From contig NZ_JBHUEO010000005.1 of the NCBI RefSeq assembly GCF_042680885.1, positions 186,001 to 250,000 on the forward strand: a DNA stretch of 64,000 nt, given 5' to 3'. Shown one piece after another: positions 16,921 through 25,734 of this stretch. A model generated the notes under the pieces. The model did not search any database, was not told where the DNA came from, and saw only the letters and a list, made by a program, of their open reading frames with translations. Position numbers and translations under genes: made by a program. How positions within the stretch are numbered: the stretch's first letter is position 1; every line of letters starts with the position of its first letter. Source of the stretch: Siminovitchia sediminis. GTDB lineage: Bacteria; Bacillota; Bacilli; Bacillales; Bacillaceae_C.

Positions 16921-17544
16921 ATGAAGGAATCAATTGCTGAGAGTTTACTTGATATACAAGCTGTATTTTTACAGCCCAATGATCCATTTACTTGGTCGTC
17001 GGGCTTGAAAGCTCCTATTTATTGTGACAACCGATTGACGATGTCCTATCCAGATGTACGGAAAAAAATTGCGAGCGAATTAGCCGGTCTGATTCGCAGG
17101 CAGTTTCCTGGGGTTGAATTAGTTGCCGGTACAGCGACTGCAGGCATTCCCCATGCAGCTTGGGTTAGCGATATTCTTAATTTGCCCATGTGTTATGTCA
17201 GATCAAAAGCAAAGTCACATGGCAAAGGCAACCAGATTGAAGGAAAAACATCAGCAGGCCAACATGTGGTAGTCGTAGAGGATTTGATCTCTACCGGCGG
17301 GAGCTCAATTTCAGCTGTACGTGCATTGAAAGAGGCCGGCTGTAATGTTTTGGGTGTGGTCAGTATCTTTACTTATGGCCTGGATAAGGGAAAACAGTCT
17401 TTCGAGAATGAAGGCATTCAGGTATTTTCTCTTACAGGTTACGATGATTTGATCGAAACGGCATTTCAAAAAGGATTAGTTCAGGAGGAAGACATGGAAA
17501 CACTCCGCCGGTGGAGAGAAAACCCGGAGGAATGGGGTCAATAA
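16921..17544 (+). CDS. pyrE: Orotate phosphoribosyltransferase
   Basis: 207 residues. The PRPP loop VVVVEDLISTGGSSISAV is at about 119-136, and the N-terminal FTWSSGLKAPIYCDNR is the OPRTase signature. It converts orotate and PRPP to OMP, feeding PyrF. It starts four bases after pyrF and is followed by a strong terminator, so it closes the operon. Its presence implies orotate is still made or imported although pyrD is not in the operon. Confidence 0.97.
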   Translation: MKESIAESLLDIQAVFLQPNDPFTWSSGLKAPIYCDNRLTMSYPDVRKKIASELAGLIRRQFPGVELVAGTATAGIPHAAWVSDILNLPMCYVRSKAKSHGKGNQIEGKTSAGQHVVVVEDLISTGGSSISAVRALKEAGCNVLGVVSIFTYGLDKGKQSFENEGIQVFSLTGYDDLIETAFQKGLVQEEDMETLRRWRENPEEWGQ

Positions 17545-17546
17545 TA

Positions 17547-17582
17547 AATCCAGGCGAAGGAATTCTTCGCCTGGATTTTTAT
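17547..17582 (+). terminator. Terminator of the pyr operon, probably bidirectional
   Basis: AATCCAGGCGAAG (17547-17559) pairs with CTTCGCCTGGATT and is followed by TTTTATTG. The opposite strand reads TTTATTATT after the same stem, so it may also end the converging rqcH transcript. Confidence 0.85.
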
Positions 17583-17648
17583 TGTTTTTTCTGCTCTTGT
17601 CGGTATGGATGCTGAATTAATCCTCCGGACAAAATGTGTATTAAACAG

Positions 17649-19358
17649 CTATTTCACTTTCATGGACCTGACCTTTTCTCCATCAGGAGTGACATAGACT
17701 GTTTGCTGATGATCGTAAATGACAAATCCCGGCTTGGCTCCATTTGGTTTTTTGACATGACGGATTTTCGTGTAGTCCACAGGTACAGAAGATGAGTCTC
17801 TTGCTTTGCTGAAGTATGCGGCGAGCATCGCCGCCTCCAGAATCGTTTCTTCCGATGGATCCGTATCCCTGATCACAACATGTGAACCAGGTATATCTTT
17901 TGTATGGAGCCACACTTCATCCCGGCGAGCCAACTTATTGGTCAAATACTCGTTTTGGGTATTGTTTTTTCCTACAAGGAGTTCTGTTTTGTCGCTCGCT
18001 TCGTATTTTTCTATAGCCGGTTTGGTCAATTGTTTTTTTCTTGTACGGCTTGGCCGGCGTTTGATATATCCCCCTTCAGATAACTCCTCTCTGATTTCTT
18101 CAATATCTTCCACAGAAGCAGCAGACAACTGCTGCAGGAGGCTCTCAAAATATTGCGCTTCTTCTTTCGCTTTTCTAATCTGATCCTGAACGACTTGAAC
18201 GGAATTTTTTGCTTTCTGATATTTAGAGAAGTAATGCTGTGCATTCTCAGACGGCTCTTTTTGCGGATCCAACGGTATGTCGATCGTTTTTCCATCAGGG
18301 TCGTAATAGTTTACAACCGACAACCTTTTCATTCCTTTTTTGGCAAGATGCATGTTAGCCGTTAAGAGCTCACCGAGCAGCTGATATTCTTCAGCCTTCT
18401 CGGCTTTCTTCAATGTATCTTCGAGTTTGACAATTTTCTTTTCATTTTTTTCCTTTTCGTTTTTCATCAATTTCTCCAGATCCATGGCCTGCTGCTTCAC
18501 CCGATCTCTTTCGGCTTTCCCGAAATAGAAGCTGTCCAGCATATCGCTGAGTGTTTGGAAGGTTGTAACTTCACCTTTCATGTGATCGAGCGGCAACAGA
18601 TAAAAAGCGGTTTTGCCGGATGAGGCAGTAATGGCTTCCTGGTATTGATGATTTTTTAAACGCTGCATCATGTTGATGAAAACAGGAGGAAGTGTGTTCC
18701 TGTTTGCCAAGCCGCAATGAAACAGAATCTCCTTTGCAAACAGCGGTGAAATACCGGCAAAATGCTGGACAATTTGCTTATCCATCTTTCCCACATTAAA
18801 GTCTATGTTTCGTAAAATATCATTTGTATCTGCATCCAAGGGATTTACTTTATTTTGAGCGGGTGGGTACACATATACGCTTCCTGGTAAAACGGTCCGG
18901 TAACTATTGACAGAAGCAGGGATATGTTTAATGCTGTCTATAATTTTCTCTGTCTTTTGATCTGCCAGGATGATATTGCTGTGTCTGCCCATAATCTCTA
19001 CGATGAGCAGTTTAATAGACTCATCGCCAAGCTCGTCTCTGCCCTTTAGCTGAAAAATGATCATTCGATCCAGTCCAGGCTGGTAAATATCTTGAATGAT
19101 GGCGCGGTCCGCGTGTTTCCTCAACATCATGCAAAACATCGGGGGCTCTTCGGGGCTTGAGTAGGTCTCTTGAGTTAATTGAACTCTGGAGTAGCTGGGA
19201 TGCGCAGACAGCAGCAATTTATGATTTTTTCCATTGGCACGGATCGTCATGAGTATCTCATTTTTAAACGGTTGTTGAATTTTGTTGATTCTGCCATTCA
19301 GTAGCTGATCTTTCAGCTCTTTCGTCATAGCCCTGGTAAATAATCCGTCAAATGCCAT
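17649..19358 (-). CDS. rqcH: Rqc2/NEMF homologue RqcH (Ala-tail ribosome quality control factor)
   Basis: 569 residues: NFACT-N domain (1-170), helix-hairpin-helix-like region, long charged coiled coil (about 275-420) and NFACT-R domain near the C-terminus with EVWLHTKDIPGSHVVIR. Asp97-Arg98 (in QPGLDRMI), needed for tRNA recruitment in the family, is present at exactly those positions. RqcH binds stalled 50S-peptidyl-tRNA complexes and adds C-terminal alanine tails that mark proteins for degradation. It is one of only two leftward genes and lies where B. subtilis has yloA, but the cysH sulfate cluster that separates it from pyrE there is absent. Confidence 0.95.
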   Translation of the reverse strand: MAFDGLFTRAMTKELKDQLLNGRINKIQQPFKNEILMTIRANGKNHKLLLSAHPSYSRVQLTQETYSSPEEPPMFCMMLRKHADRAIIQDIYQPGLDRMIIFQLKGRDELGDESIKLLIVEIMGRHSNIILADQKTEKIIDSIKHIPASVNSYRTVLPGSVYVYPPAQNKVNPLDADTNDILRNIDFNVGKMDKQIVQHFAGISPLFAKEILFHCGLANRNTLPPVFINMMQRLKNHQYQEAITASSGKTAFYLLPLDHMKGEVTTFQTLSDMLDSFYFGKAERDRVKQQAMDLEKLMKNEKEKNEKKIVKLEDTLKKAEKAEEYQLLGELLTANMHLAKKGMKRLSVVNYYDPDGKTIDIPLDPQKEPSENAQHYFSKYQKAKNSVQVVQDQIRKAKEEAQYFESLLQQLSAASVEDIEEIREELSEGGYIKRRPSRTRKKQLTKPAIEKYEASDKTELLVGKNNTQNEYLTNKLARRDEVWLHTKDIPGSHVVIRDTDPSEETILEAAMLAAYFSKARDSSSVPVDYTKIRHVKKPNGAKPGFVIYDHQQTVYVTPDGEKVRSMKVK

Positions 19359-19513
19359 GATTGAAACATCCTTTTCTATATATTGACTTCATTCGGCTTT
19401 ATGAACACTTATGTGCAGTCACCGGAATAATAATGGATTTAAACCTGTGATACGGCGGCATTAGTCCGGTGCTTGTCTCCGCCTGTTAATCAGTCCATTC
19501 ACATTTCTATAAA

Positions 19514-19522
19514 ATTATATCA
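19514..19522 (-). promoter_or_regulatory. Extended -10 promoter for rqcH (minus strand)
   Basis: The minus strand reads TGATATAAT, a TGn extended -10 with a perfect TATAAT (plus-strand positions 19514-19519). No convincing -35 is seen. It would give a leader of about 150 bases. The remaining divergent rqcH/Ca-ATPase spacer (19359-19597) shows nothing else I can name. Confidence 0.45.
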
Positions 19523-19597
19523 TGAACAGCCTTCATCATGAATAAGCTTGCAATGATAAGGACAACGTTTGCTTGTCTTATACAGGAGGCGGGTGTA

Positions 19598-22285
19598 ATG
19601 AACTACCATCAGATGAATGAAGATGAGCTGGCTAAATCACTCCATACAAATAAAGTGACAGGACTATCGAATAAACTGGCAGATGAAAGAAGAAAAAAGG
19701 TTGGCCGAAATGAACTGTCGGAAGGAGAAAAACAATCTGCCATCCTCCTTTTTTTCAGCCAATTCAAAGACTTTATGGTAATTGTCTTATTGGCGGCAAC
19801 ACTTATATCCGGTCTCCTGGGAGAATATGTCGACGCCGTTGCTATTATGGTGATCGTGTTGCTGAACGGCATGTTAGGGTTCATTCAAGAGAGAAAAGCC
19901 GAGAAGTCACTGCAAGCTTTGAAAAATCTGTCTGCTCCTCAGGTGACGGTGCTAAGGGATGGACAATGGTCCAAAATTGATTCCAAGGATATTGTCCCGG
20001 GAGATATTTTAAGGTTTGCCAGCGGAGACAGAATTGGTGCGGACCTTCGGATCATTACTGCCAACAACTTAGAGATAGAAGAGTCCGCTCTCACAGGGGA
20101 ATCCATTCCATCGGTTAAACATTCAGACCCTATATTGGACGAGAACCCCTCTCTTGGTGATTTGAATAATATGGCATTTATGGGGACAATGGTGACTCGC
20201 GGCAATGGTGTAGGGATTGTTACCGGAACCGGTATGAATACAGCAATGGGCAATATTGCCGGAATGATCGAATCGGCCCAGGCAGTGATGACTCCCCTTC
20301 AAAGACGATTGGATCAGCTGGGAAAAATTTTAATAACTGTTGCGCTGTTCCTCACCATTATTGTTGTATTGGTGGGCGTTATTCATGGGCATGATGTATA
20401 TACGATGTTTTTGGCCGGTGTATCCCTTGCCGTCGCAGCCATCCCGGAAGGCCTTCCGGCTATCGTAACCATTGCACTTTCGCTGGGCGTCCAAAGAATG
20501 ATCCGAAAAAAAGCGATTGTCAGGAAACTTCCTGCGGTTGAAACCCTGGGCTGTGCTTCTGTCATTTGTTCGGACAAGACCGGGACGATGACCCAGAATA
20601 AAATGACAGTGACCCATGTATGGAGCGGAGGAAAAACATGGACAGTTTCAGGGACAGGATATGAGGCGACAGGTGATTATTTTGATCAGGATAAGAAAGT
20701 GGATGTTGAACGGGAAAAAGCCCTCCAGCAACTTCTTACGTTTGGCGTGCTCTGCAACAATGCCGAAATTAAACTGGAACACAACAAACTTTCTGTTGAC
20801 GGTGATCCTACAGAAGTAGCATTGATGATTGCGGGGGCAAAAGCGGGCCTCGATAAAAAAACCCTCCTTGGCCAATTTACGCTGGAAAAAGAATATCCCT
20901 TTGATTCTGCCCGAAAGATGATGAGTGTCGTAGTTAAAAATTCATATGGGGATCGTTTTCTAATAACGAAAGGAGCACCGGATGTCCTTACGCTGAAAAG
21001 TGAGGCGATTCTTTGGGACGGAAAACGGAAAGCATTCAGCCCCCGGCAGATCGATGAAGTAAATAAAGCCATCAATCAATTGGCATCTATGGCGCTCCGA
21101 ACAATAGCAATCGCATACAAACCACTGAAAGAAGGCGTATTGCCCGAGAGAGCAGATGATGTAGAACAACAGTTAACCTTGATCGGCTTGCAGGGCATGA
21201 TTGATCCTCCTCGTCCTGAAGTACAAGCTGCTGTATCAGAGTGTAAAGCAGCAGGCATCAAGACGGTCATGATTACCGGGGACCATGTAGAAACAGCCTG
21301 TGCAATAGCGGAGCAGCTCGGAATTTTGTCTAGCGGTCCCAAAGAAACAAAGGTATTGGACGGGCGCAAGTTGAATGAGCTTTCTGTGGAAGATTTGGAG
21401 AAAGTGGTAGAAGACATTTCGGTTTTTGCAAGAGTATCGCCGGAACACAAACTTAAAATTGTCAACGCGTTGCAAAATAAAGGGCATATCGTGGCCATGA
21501 CAGGCGACGGAGTAAACGATGCCCCTGCCATTAAGGCAGCAGACATCGGAATTGCCATGGGCATTACTGGGACAGATGTAGCAAAGGAAGCTTCTTCTCT
21601 CATTCTTCTGGATGATAATTTCGCCACAATTAAAGCGGCCATTAAAGAAGGAAGAAACATTTATGAAAATATCCGGAAATTCATCAGGTATTTGCTCGCC
21701 TCCAACGTGGGTGAAATTTTGGTCATGCTGTTTGCCATGCTGTTATCCTTGCCGCTGCCTTTGGTGCCCATCCAAATCTTATGGGTCAATTTAGTTACAG
21801 ACGGCTTGCCTGCCATGGCCCTGGGGCTGGACCAACCGGAAGAAAATGTGATGAGAAGACATCCTCGGCACCCAAAAGAAGGGGTCTTTGCCCGGGGACT
21901 CGGCTGGAAAATCTTATCCAGGGGATTTTTGATCGGCCTTGTCACCTTGGCAGCTTTTATTATCATTTATCAGAGGGATCCGAATAATTTGCCCTATGCG
22001 CAAACAACAGCATTTGCCACACTGGTTATGGCCCAGCTTATTCATGTATTTGACTGCAGGAGTGAAATATCCATATTTTCCAGAAATCCTTTTGGGAATA
22101 AATATTTGGTCTGGGCAGTCATTTCTTCTGCGCTTTTAATGGTTGCAGTGATTTATATTCCAATCTTCCAGCCGATTTTCCATACAGTAGCCATTGAATG
22201 GATCGACTGGATGTTAATACTTGGTCTAAGCGCAATGCCTACGTTTTTGCTTGCCGGAACATTTTTTTCAAGAAAAAGAAAGTAG
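19598..22285 (+). CDS. yloB: P-type calcium-transporting ATPase
   Basis: 895 residues, P2A-type (SERCA-like) cation pump. In order: N-terminal cation-ATPase domain, TM pair near 60-105, actuator motif LTGESIPS, M4 motif PEGLPAIVT, phosphorylation site CSDKTGTMTQNKMT, nucleotide-binding region KGAPDVL, hinge MITGDH and TGDGVNDAPAIK, then C-terminal TM helices. It exports Ca2+ (possibly Mn2+) from the cytoplasm; B. subtilis YloB is a Ca-ATPase linked to spore resistance. ATG 19598 follows AGGAGG (19584-19589); an upstream in-frame ATG at 19538 has no such site. Confidence 0.92.
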   Translation: MNYHQMNEDELAKSLHTNKVTGLSNKLADERRKKVGRNELSEGEKQSAILLFFSQFKDFMVIVLLAATLISGLLGEYVDAVAIMVIVLLNGMLGFIQERKAEKSLQALKNLSAPQVTVLRDGQWSKIDSKDIVPGDILRFASGDRIGADLRIITANNLEIEESALTGESIPSVKHSDPILDENPSLGDLNNMAFMGTMVTRGNGVGIVTGTGMNTAMGNIAGMIESAQAVMTPLQRRLDQLGKILITVALFLTIIVVLVGVIHGHDVYTMFLAGVSLAVAAIPEGLPAIVTIALSLGVQRMIRKKAIVRKLPAVETLGCASVICSDKTGTMTQNKMTVTHVWSGGKTWTVSGTGYEATGDYFDQDKKVDVEREKALQQLLTFGVLCNNAEIKLEHNKLSVDGDPTEVALMIAGAKAGLDKKTLLGQFTLEKEYPFDSARKMMSVVVKNSYGDRFLITKGAPDVLTLKSEAILWDGKRKAFSPRQIDEVNKAINQLASMALRTIAIAYKPLKEGVLPERADDVEQQLTLIGLQGMIDPPRPEVQAAVSECKAAGIKTVMITGDHVETACAIAEQLGILSSGPKETKVLDGRKLNELSVEDLEKVVEDISVFARVSPEHKLKIVNALQNKGHIVAMTGDGVNDAPAIKAADIGIAMGITGTDVAKEASSLILLDDNFATIKAAIKEGRNIYENIRKFIRYLLASNVGEILVMLFAMLLSLPLPLVPIQILWVNLVTDGLPAMALGLDQPEENVMRRHPRHPKEGVFARGLGWKILSRGFLIGLVTLAAFIIIYQRDPNNLPYAQTTAFATLVMAQLIHVFDCRSEISIFSRNPFGNKYLVWAVISSALLMVAVIYIPIFQPIFHTVAIEWIDWMLILGLSAMPTFLLAGTFFSRKRK

Positions 22286-22289
22286 TGTG

Positions 22290-22298
22290 TGCTATAAT
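22290..22298 (+). promoter_or_regulatory. Extended -10 motif at the yloB-yloC junction
   Basis: TGCTATAAT is a perfect extended -10 (TATAAT 22293-22298), but the -35 position is poor. It sits just before the terminator stem at 22304, so a transcript from it would begin within that hairpin. Confidence 0.3.
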
Positions 22299-22303
22299 AA
22301 ATC

Positions 22304-22333
22304 AGGTAATAGAGTAATTCTATTACCTTTTTT
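22304..22333 (+). terminator. Terminator of the Ca-ATPase gene
   Basis: Perfect 10-bp stem AGGTAATAGA / TCTATTACCT with a five-base loop, followed by TTTTTT. Confidence 0.85.
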
Positions 22334-22368
22334 CATGATGTTTACCGGTAAAAAAAGAGGTGATTCTG

Positions 22369-23244
22369 ATGGTGATGAGTATGACTGGTTTTGGACGGGC
22401 TGTAAAACAGACCTCCGGCTGTATCATTCAAGTTGAAATCAAAACAGTGAACCATCGCTATCGTGAATATCACTTGAAAATTCCCCAGCAGCTTTCAAAT
22501 ACCGAAATGGCCCTGCGAAACCGTCTCGGCAAGTATTTTAACAGGGGCAGGGTTGAAGTGTCCGTAAAAATGACAGGCCAATTGCCGGCAAGAAAAGAAT
22601 TGCATATTGACTGGGATTTATTGGACAGTTATGATCATTTTATACAGGAAATAAAGAAGAAATATTCAGTGCCGGGTGATGCTGTAATATCTGATTATCT
22701 TCGTATACAAGATGCTGTAGAAGTTGTAGAATCAGGTGATAGGGCTGAGGAGCTATCAACCGTGCTGATCAGCGCTGCAGATGAGGCAGCAGAGCAGGTC
22801 TTAAGAATGAGACACGCTGAAGGTATCGCATTATCCAATGAGATACACTCATACATAGATGAATTAGAAGAACGTGTATTGAAAGTAAAAGAGCAGGCTC
22901 CTGCTGTATTAAAAAAGTATACGGATAGACTGAAAAATAAATTATCTGAACTCATGCAGGATCATATAGATGAATCCAGGCTTCTTGCGGAAGCTGCCAT
23001 CTTTGCCGATAAAGCGGATATTAGTGAGGAGGCAGCGAGGTTACACAGCCATATCGCCCAATTCAGGGAGGCGCTGCACGCAAGTGGTCCAACAGGCAGG
23101 AAAATGGATTTTATCATACAAGAAATGAATCGCGAAGTAAATACCATCGGCTCAAAAGGAAACGATTCATTCATTGCCAATTTGGCAGTTGACATGAAAG
23201 TATTGTTGGAAAAATTACGGGAACAGGTTCAAAATATTGAATAA
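22369..23244 (+). CDS. yloC: YicC family endoribonuclease YloC
   Basis: 291 residues. The N-terminus VMSMTGFGRA and ten following beta/alpha segments match the YicC-like N domain; the C-terminal DUF1732 region contains DISEEAARLHSHIAQF and KGNDSFIANLAVDMKVLLEKLREQVQN. Members are endoribonucleases acting on RNA with modest sequence preference. ATG 22369 is six bases from AGAGGTG; a GTG at 22360 overlaps the ribosome site. It heads the yloC-remA-gmk-rpoZ group. Confidence 0.92.
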   Translation: MVMSMTGFGRAVKQTSGCIIQVEIKTVNHRYREYHLKIPQQLSNTEMALRNRLGKYFNRGRVEVSVKMTGQLPARKELHIDWDLLDSYDHFIQEIKKKYSVPGDAVISDYLRIQDAVEVVESGDRAEELSTVLISAADEAAEQVLRMRHAEGIALSNEIHSYIDELEERVLKVKEQAPAVLKKYTDRLKNKLSELMQDHIDESRLLAEAAIFADKADISEEAARLHSHIAQFREALHASGPTGRKMDFIIQEMNREVNTIGSKGNDSFIANLAVDMKVLLEKLREQVQNIE

Positions 23245-23290
23245 AAAATTGAAATAAGGCTCAGCAGCCGAACGTGACTGGAGGAGCAGC

Positions 23291-23548
23291 ATGCCGATAC
23301 AGCTCTTAAATATAGGTTTTGGAAATATTGTTTCTGCTAATAGGATTATATCCATTGTAAGTCCTGAATCGGCCCCGATTAAAAGAATGATTCAGGATGC
23401 CAGGGAACGGGACGTATTGATTGATGCTACATATGGAAGAAGGACAAGGGCGGTCATCATTATGGACAGTGATCATGTGATTCTTTCAGCGGTGCAGCCC
23501 GAAACGGTTGCCCAGCGTTTGATGTCCAATGGCCAGGATGAAGGGTAG
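23291..23548 (+). CDS. remA: Extracellular matrix / biofilm regulator RemA
   Basis: 85 residues, full match in length and pattern to RemA: MPIQLLNIGFGNIVSANRII, SPESAPIKRMIQDARE and DATYGRRTRAVIIMDSDHVILSAVQPET. RemA forms rings that bind DNA and activates matrix operons and glycine betaine uptake genes in B. subtilis. GGAGGAGCAGC precedes the ATG. It lies nine bases upstream of gmk, as in other Bacillaceae. Confidence 0.95.
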   Translation: MPIQLLNIGFGNIVSANRIISIVSPESAPIKRMIQDARERDVLIDATYGRRTRAVIIMDSDHVILSAVQPETVAQRLMSNGQDEG

Positions 23549-23557
23549 GTTGTATGT

Positions 23558-24172
23558 ATGAAGGATAAAGGAATACTGATTGTACTTTCCGGGCCGTCCG
23601 GTGTCGGAAAAGGAACGGTAAGAAAAGCCGTCTTTTCACGTCCGGATGCCAAATTCGAATATTCAATCTCCATGACAACCAGAAAACCCCGTGAAGGGGA
23701 AGTGGATGGGGTTGATTACTTTTTTAAAACGAGGGAAGAATTTGAAGACCTGATTAAAAAAGGAAAGTTGCTTGAGTATGCCGAATACGTCGGTAATTAT
23801 TATGGGACTCCTGTGGATTATGTAAAAGAAACGCTTGAATCCGGGAAAGATGTTTTTCTGGAAATTGAAGTGCAAGGGGCCAAGCAAGTAAGGGAAAAAT
23901 TTCCCGAAGGCCTGTTTATTTTTCTGATGCCCCCCAGTCTGGAAGAATTAAAAAATAGAATTACGGGCAGGGGTACAGAGTCTGTAGAGCTGATTCATGA
24001 CCGGATGGAAGCAGCCAGGAAAGAAATTGAATTGACAAGTATGTATGATTACATTGTTGTAAATGATGATGTAGAGCGAGCGGTCGATAAAATTTATGCG
24101 ATTGTCCAAGCAGAGCATTGCCGCAGTGAGCGTGTAATAGATCAATACATTAAAATGCTGGAGGTGGAGTAA
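23558..24172 (+). CDS. gmk: Guanylate kinase
   Basis: 204 residues. Walker A loop LSGPSGVGKGTVRK (about 9-22), GMP-binding SMTTRKPREGEVDGVDYFF, and LEIEVQGAKQVR are the guanylate kinase signatures. It phosphorylates GMP and dGMP using ATP and is a target of (p)ppGpp in Bacillus. It abuts rpoZ directly (stop TAA, then ATG), consistent with coupled translation. Confidence 0.97.
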   Translation: MKDKGILIVLSGPSGVGKGTVRKAVFSRPDAKFEYSISMTTRKPREGEVDGVDYFFKTREEFEDLIKKGKLLEYAEYVGNYYGTPVDYVKETLESGKDVFLEIEVQGAKQVREKFPEGLFIFLMPPSLEELKNRITGRGTESVELIHDRMEAARKEIELTSMYDYIVVNDDVERAVDKIYAIVQAEHCRSERVIDQYIKMLEVE

Positions 24173-24409
24173 ATGCTGTATCCTTCTATTGATCGGCTAA
24201 TGGACGTCATTGATTCAAAATATTCACTGGTCACCATTGCAGCCAGGAGGGCACGCCAGCTTCAGGATGATAACAATCCTCAGCTGGAATCTTATCACTC
24301 TCAGAAATACGTCGGTAAGGCATTGGAAGAAATCCATGCAGGTGTTTTGACGATCAGTGAATCTGAAGATGATGAACCGGATAAGAACGATGAAAGAGAA
24401 TCGGCATAA
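24173..24409 (+). CDS. rpoZ: DNA-directed RNA polymerase omega subunit
   Basis: 78 residues. MLYPSIDRLMDVIDSKYSLVTIAARRARQL is the conserved omega N-terminus, followed by KYVGKALEEIHAGVL. Omega supports assembly of beta-prime into RNA polymerase. It ends the gmk group, with a terminator 12 bases downstream. Confidence 0.95.
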   Translation: MLYPSIDRLMDVIDSKYSLVTIAARRARQLQDDNNPQLESYHSQKYVGKALEEIHAGVLTISESEDDEPDKNDERESA

Positions 24410-24421
24410 TAACCTTACCTT

Positions 24422-24452
24422 CAACCTGCCTGTAATGGCAGGTTGTTTTTTC
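24422..24452 (+). terminator. Terminator after rpoZ
   Basis: CAACCTGCC pairs with GGCAGGTTG around a TGTAAT loop, followed by TTTTTTCTTTT. Confidence 0.88.
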
Positions 24453-24528
24453 TTTTATAATGAAGAAATATGATTCATAATAGGAAGAACAGAAATCGAA
24501 CCAGTAGGAAAAAAGGGGATATTTTGCT

Positions 24529-25734
24529 GTGGAAAAGAAAAAAGTTTTGCTGTGTGTAACAGGCGGCATAGCCGTATATAAAGCTGCAGACCTAACAAGT
24601 AAGCTTGTTCAATCAGGTTATCAGGTAAAGGTCATCATGAGTGAATCGGCCACAAGGTTTATCACTCCGCTTACTTTTCAAGCTTTGTCACGCAATGAAG
24701 TGTATACAGATACTTTCATTGAAAATAACCCGGAAGTAATAGCCCATATCGAACTTGCAGACTGGGCGGATCTTATTTTGGTTGCACCGGCTACGGCAAA
24801 TATTATTGGCAAGCTTGCACATGGGATTGCTGATGACATGATCACAACTACCTTGCTGGCTGCTGCCGCTCCAGTATGGATTGCACCGGCAATGAATGTT
24901 CATATGTATGACCATCCCATCGTGAAAAGTAATATTGAAGCCTTGCATCAAACGGGGTATAGTTTCATCGAGCCGAATGAAGGATACCTGGCTTGCGGAT
25001 ATGTTGGAAAAGGCAGACTGGAAGAACCTGAAAAGATTTTGGAACACATACAACAACATTTTTCAGTCAAGCCGTTATTTAAAGGAAAAACATTTGTCAT
25101 TACTGCGGGACCCACGAAAGAAAAAATAGACCCTGTCCGTTATTTTACGAACCGTTCAAGTGGAAAAATGGGCTATGCTCTAGCTGAGCAGGCTGCACAA
25201 ATGGGTGCAGAGGTCATATTAGTTTCCGGCACAGATTCACTTCCTCCACCAAAGGGTGTTCAAATCGTCCCTGTTGAAAGTGCAGAGGATATGTTCCATT
25301 CTGTGATGAAGTATGCCTCTTCGGCCGATGTTATTATCAAAAGTGCGGCCGTAGCAGATTACAGGCCCAAGCAAACGTTTGATTCAAAAATGAAAAAGCA
25401 GCCAGGGAATTTAATCATTGAAATGGAACGAACAAAAGATATTCTATTTGAGTTGGGCCAAATAAAAAAACATCAATTTCTTGTTGGTTTTGCGGCTGAA
25501 ACAAATGATATGGAGACTTATGCCAAAGATAAACTAGTAAGGAAAAATGCAGATATGATCGTCGGAAACAATGTTTCCGAAAAAGGTGCAGGTTTTGCAG
25601 GTGATACAAACATTGTCACGATTTTTCATAAGGACTTTTCCACTGTGTCACTGCCGCTTATGAGCAAACAGGAAACCGCCAAAAGAATCTTATTGGAGAT
25701 ATCAAAAAAATGGGGGGATGATCACCACTCATGA
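24529..25734 (+). CDS. coaBC: Bifunctional phosphopantothenoylcysteine decarboxylase / phosphopantothenate-cysteine ligase
   Basis: 401 residues, fused CoaC-CoaB. The flavoprotein N-terminal half has GGIAVYKAADL, APATANIIGKLAHGIADDM and the catalytic-Cys motif EGYLACGYVGKGRL; the CoaB half starts near residue 185 with VITAGPTKEKIDPVRYFTNRSSGKMGYALAEQA and has VKSAAVADYRP-type and VGFAAET motifs. It turns 4'-phosphopantothenate plus cysteine into 4'-phosphopantetheine for CoA. GTG 24529 follows AGGGGAT; priA overlaps by four bases. Confidence 0.96.
   Translation: MEKKKVLLCVTGGIAVYKAADLTSKLVQSGYQVKVIMSESATRFITPLTFQALSRNEVYTDTFIENNPEVIAHIELADWADLILVAPATANIIGKLAHGIADDMITTTLLAAAAPVWIAPAMNVHMYDHPIVKSNIEALHQTGYSFIEPNEGYLACGYVGKGRLEEPEKILEHIQQHFSVKPLFKGKTFVITAGPTKEKIDPVRYFTNRSSGKMGYALAEQAAQMGAEVILVSGTDSLPPPKGVQIVPVESAEDMFHSVMKYASSADVIIKSAAVADYRPKQTFDSKMKKQPGNLIIEMERTKDILFELGQIKKHQFLVGFAAETNDMETYAKDKLVRKNADMIVGNNVSEKGAGFAGDTNIVTIFHKDFSTVSLPLMSKQETAKRILLEISKKWGDDHHS

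Noticed and set aside
21076..21660. 194-codon minus-strand frame inside the Ca-ATPase gene
   Set aside because: Shadow of the plus-strand codon pattern; no homology recognised.
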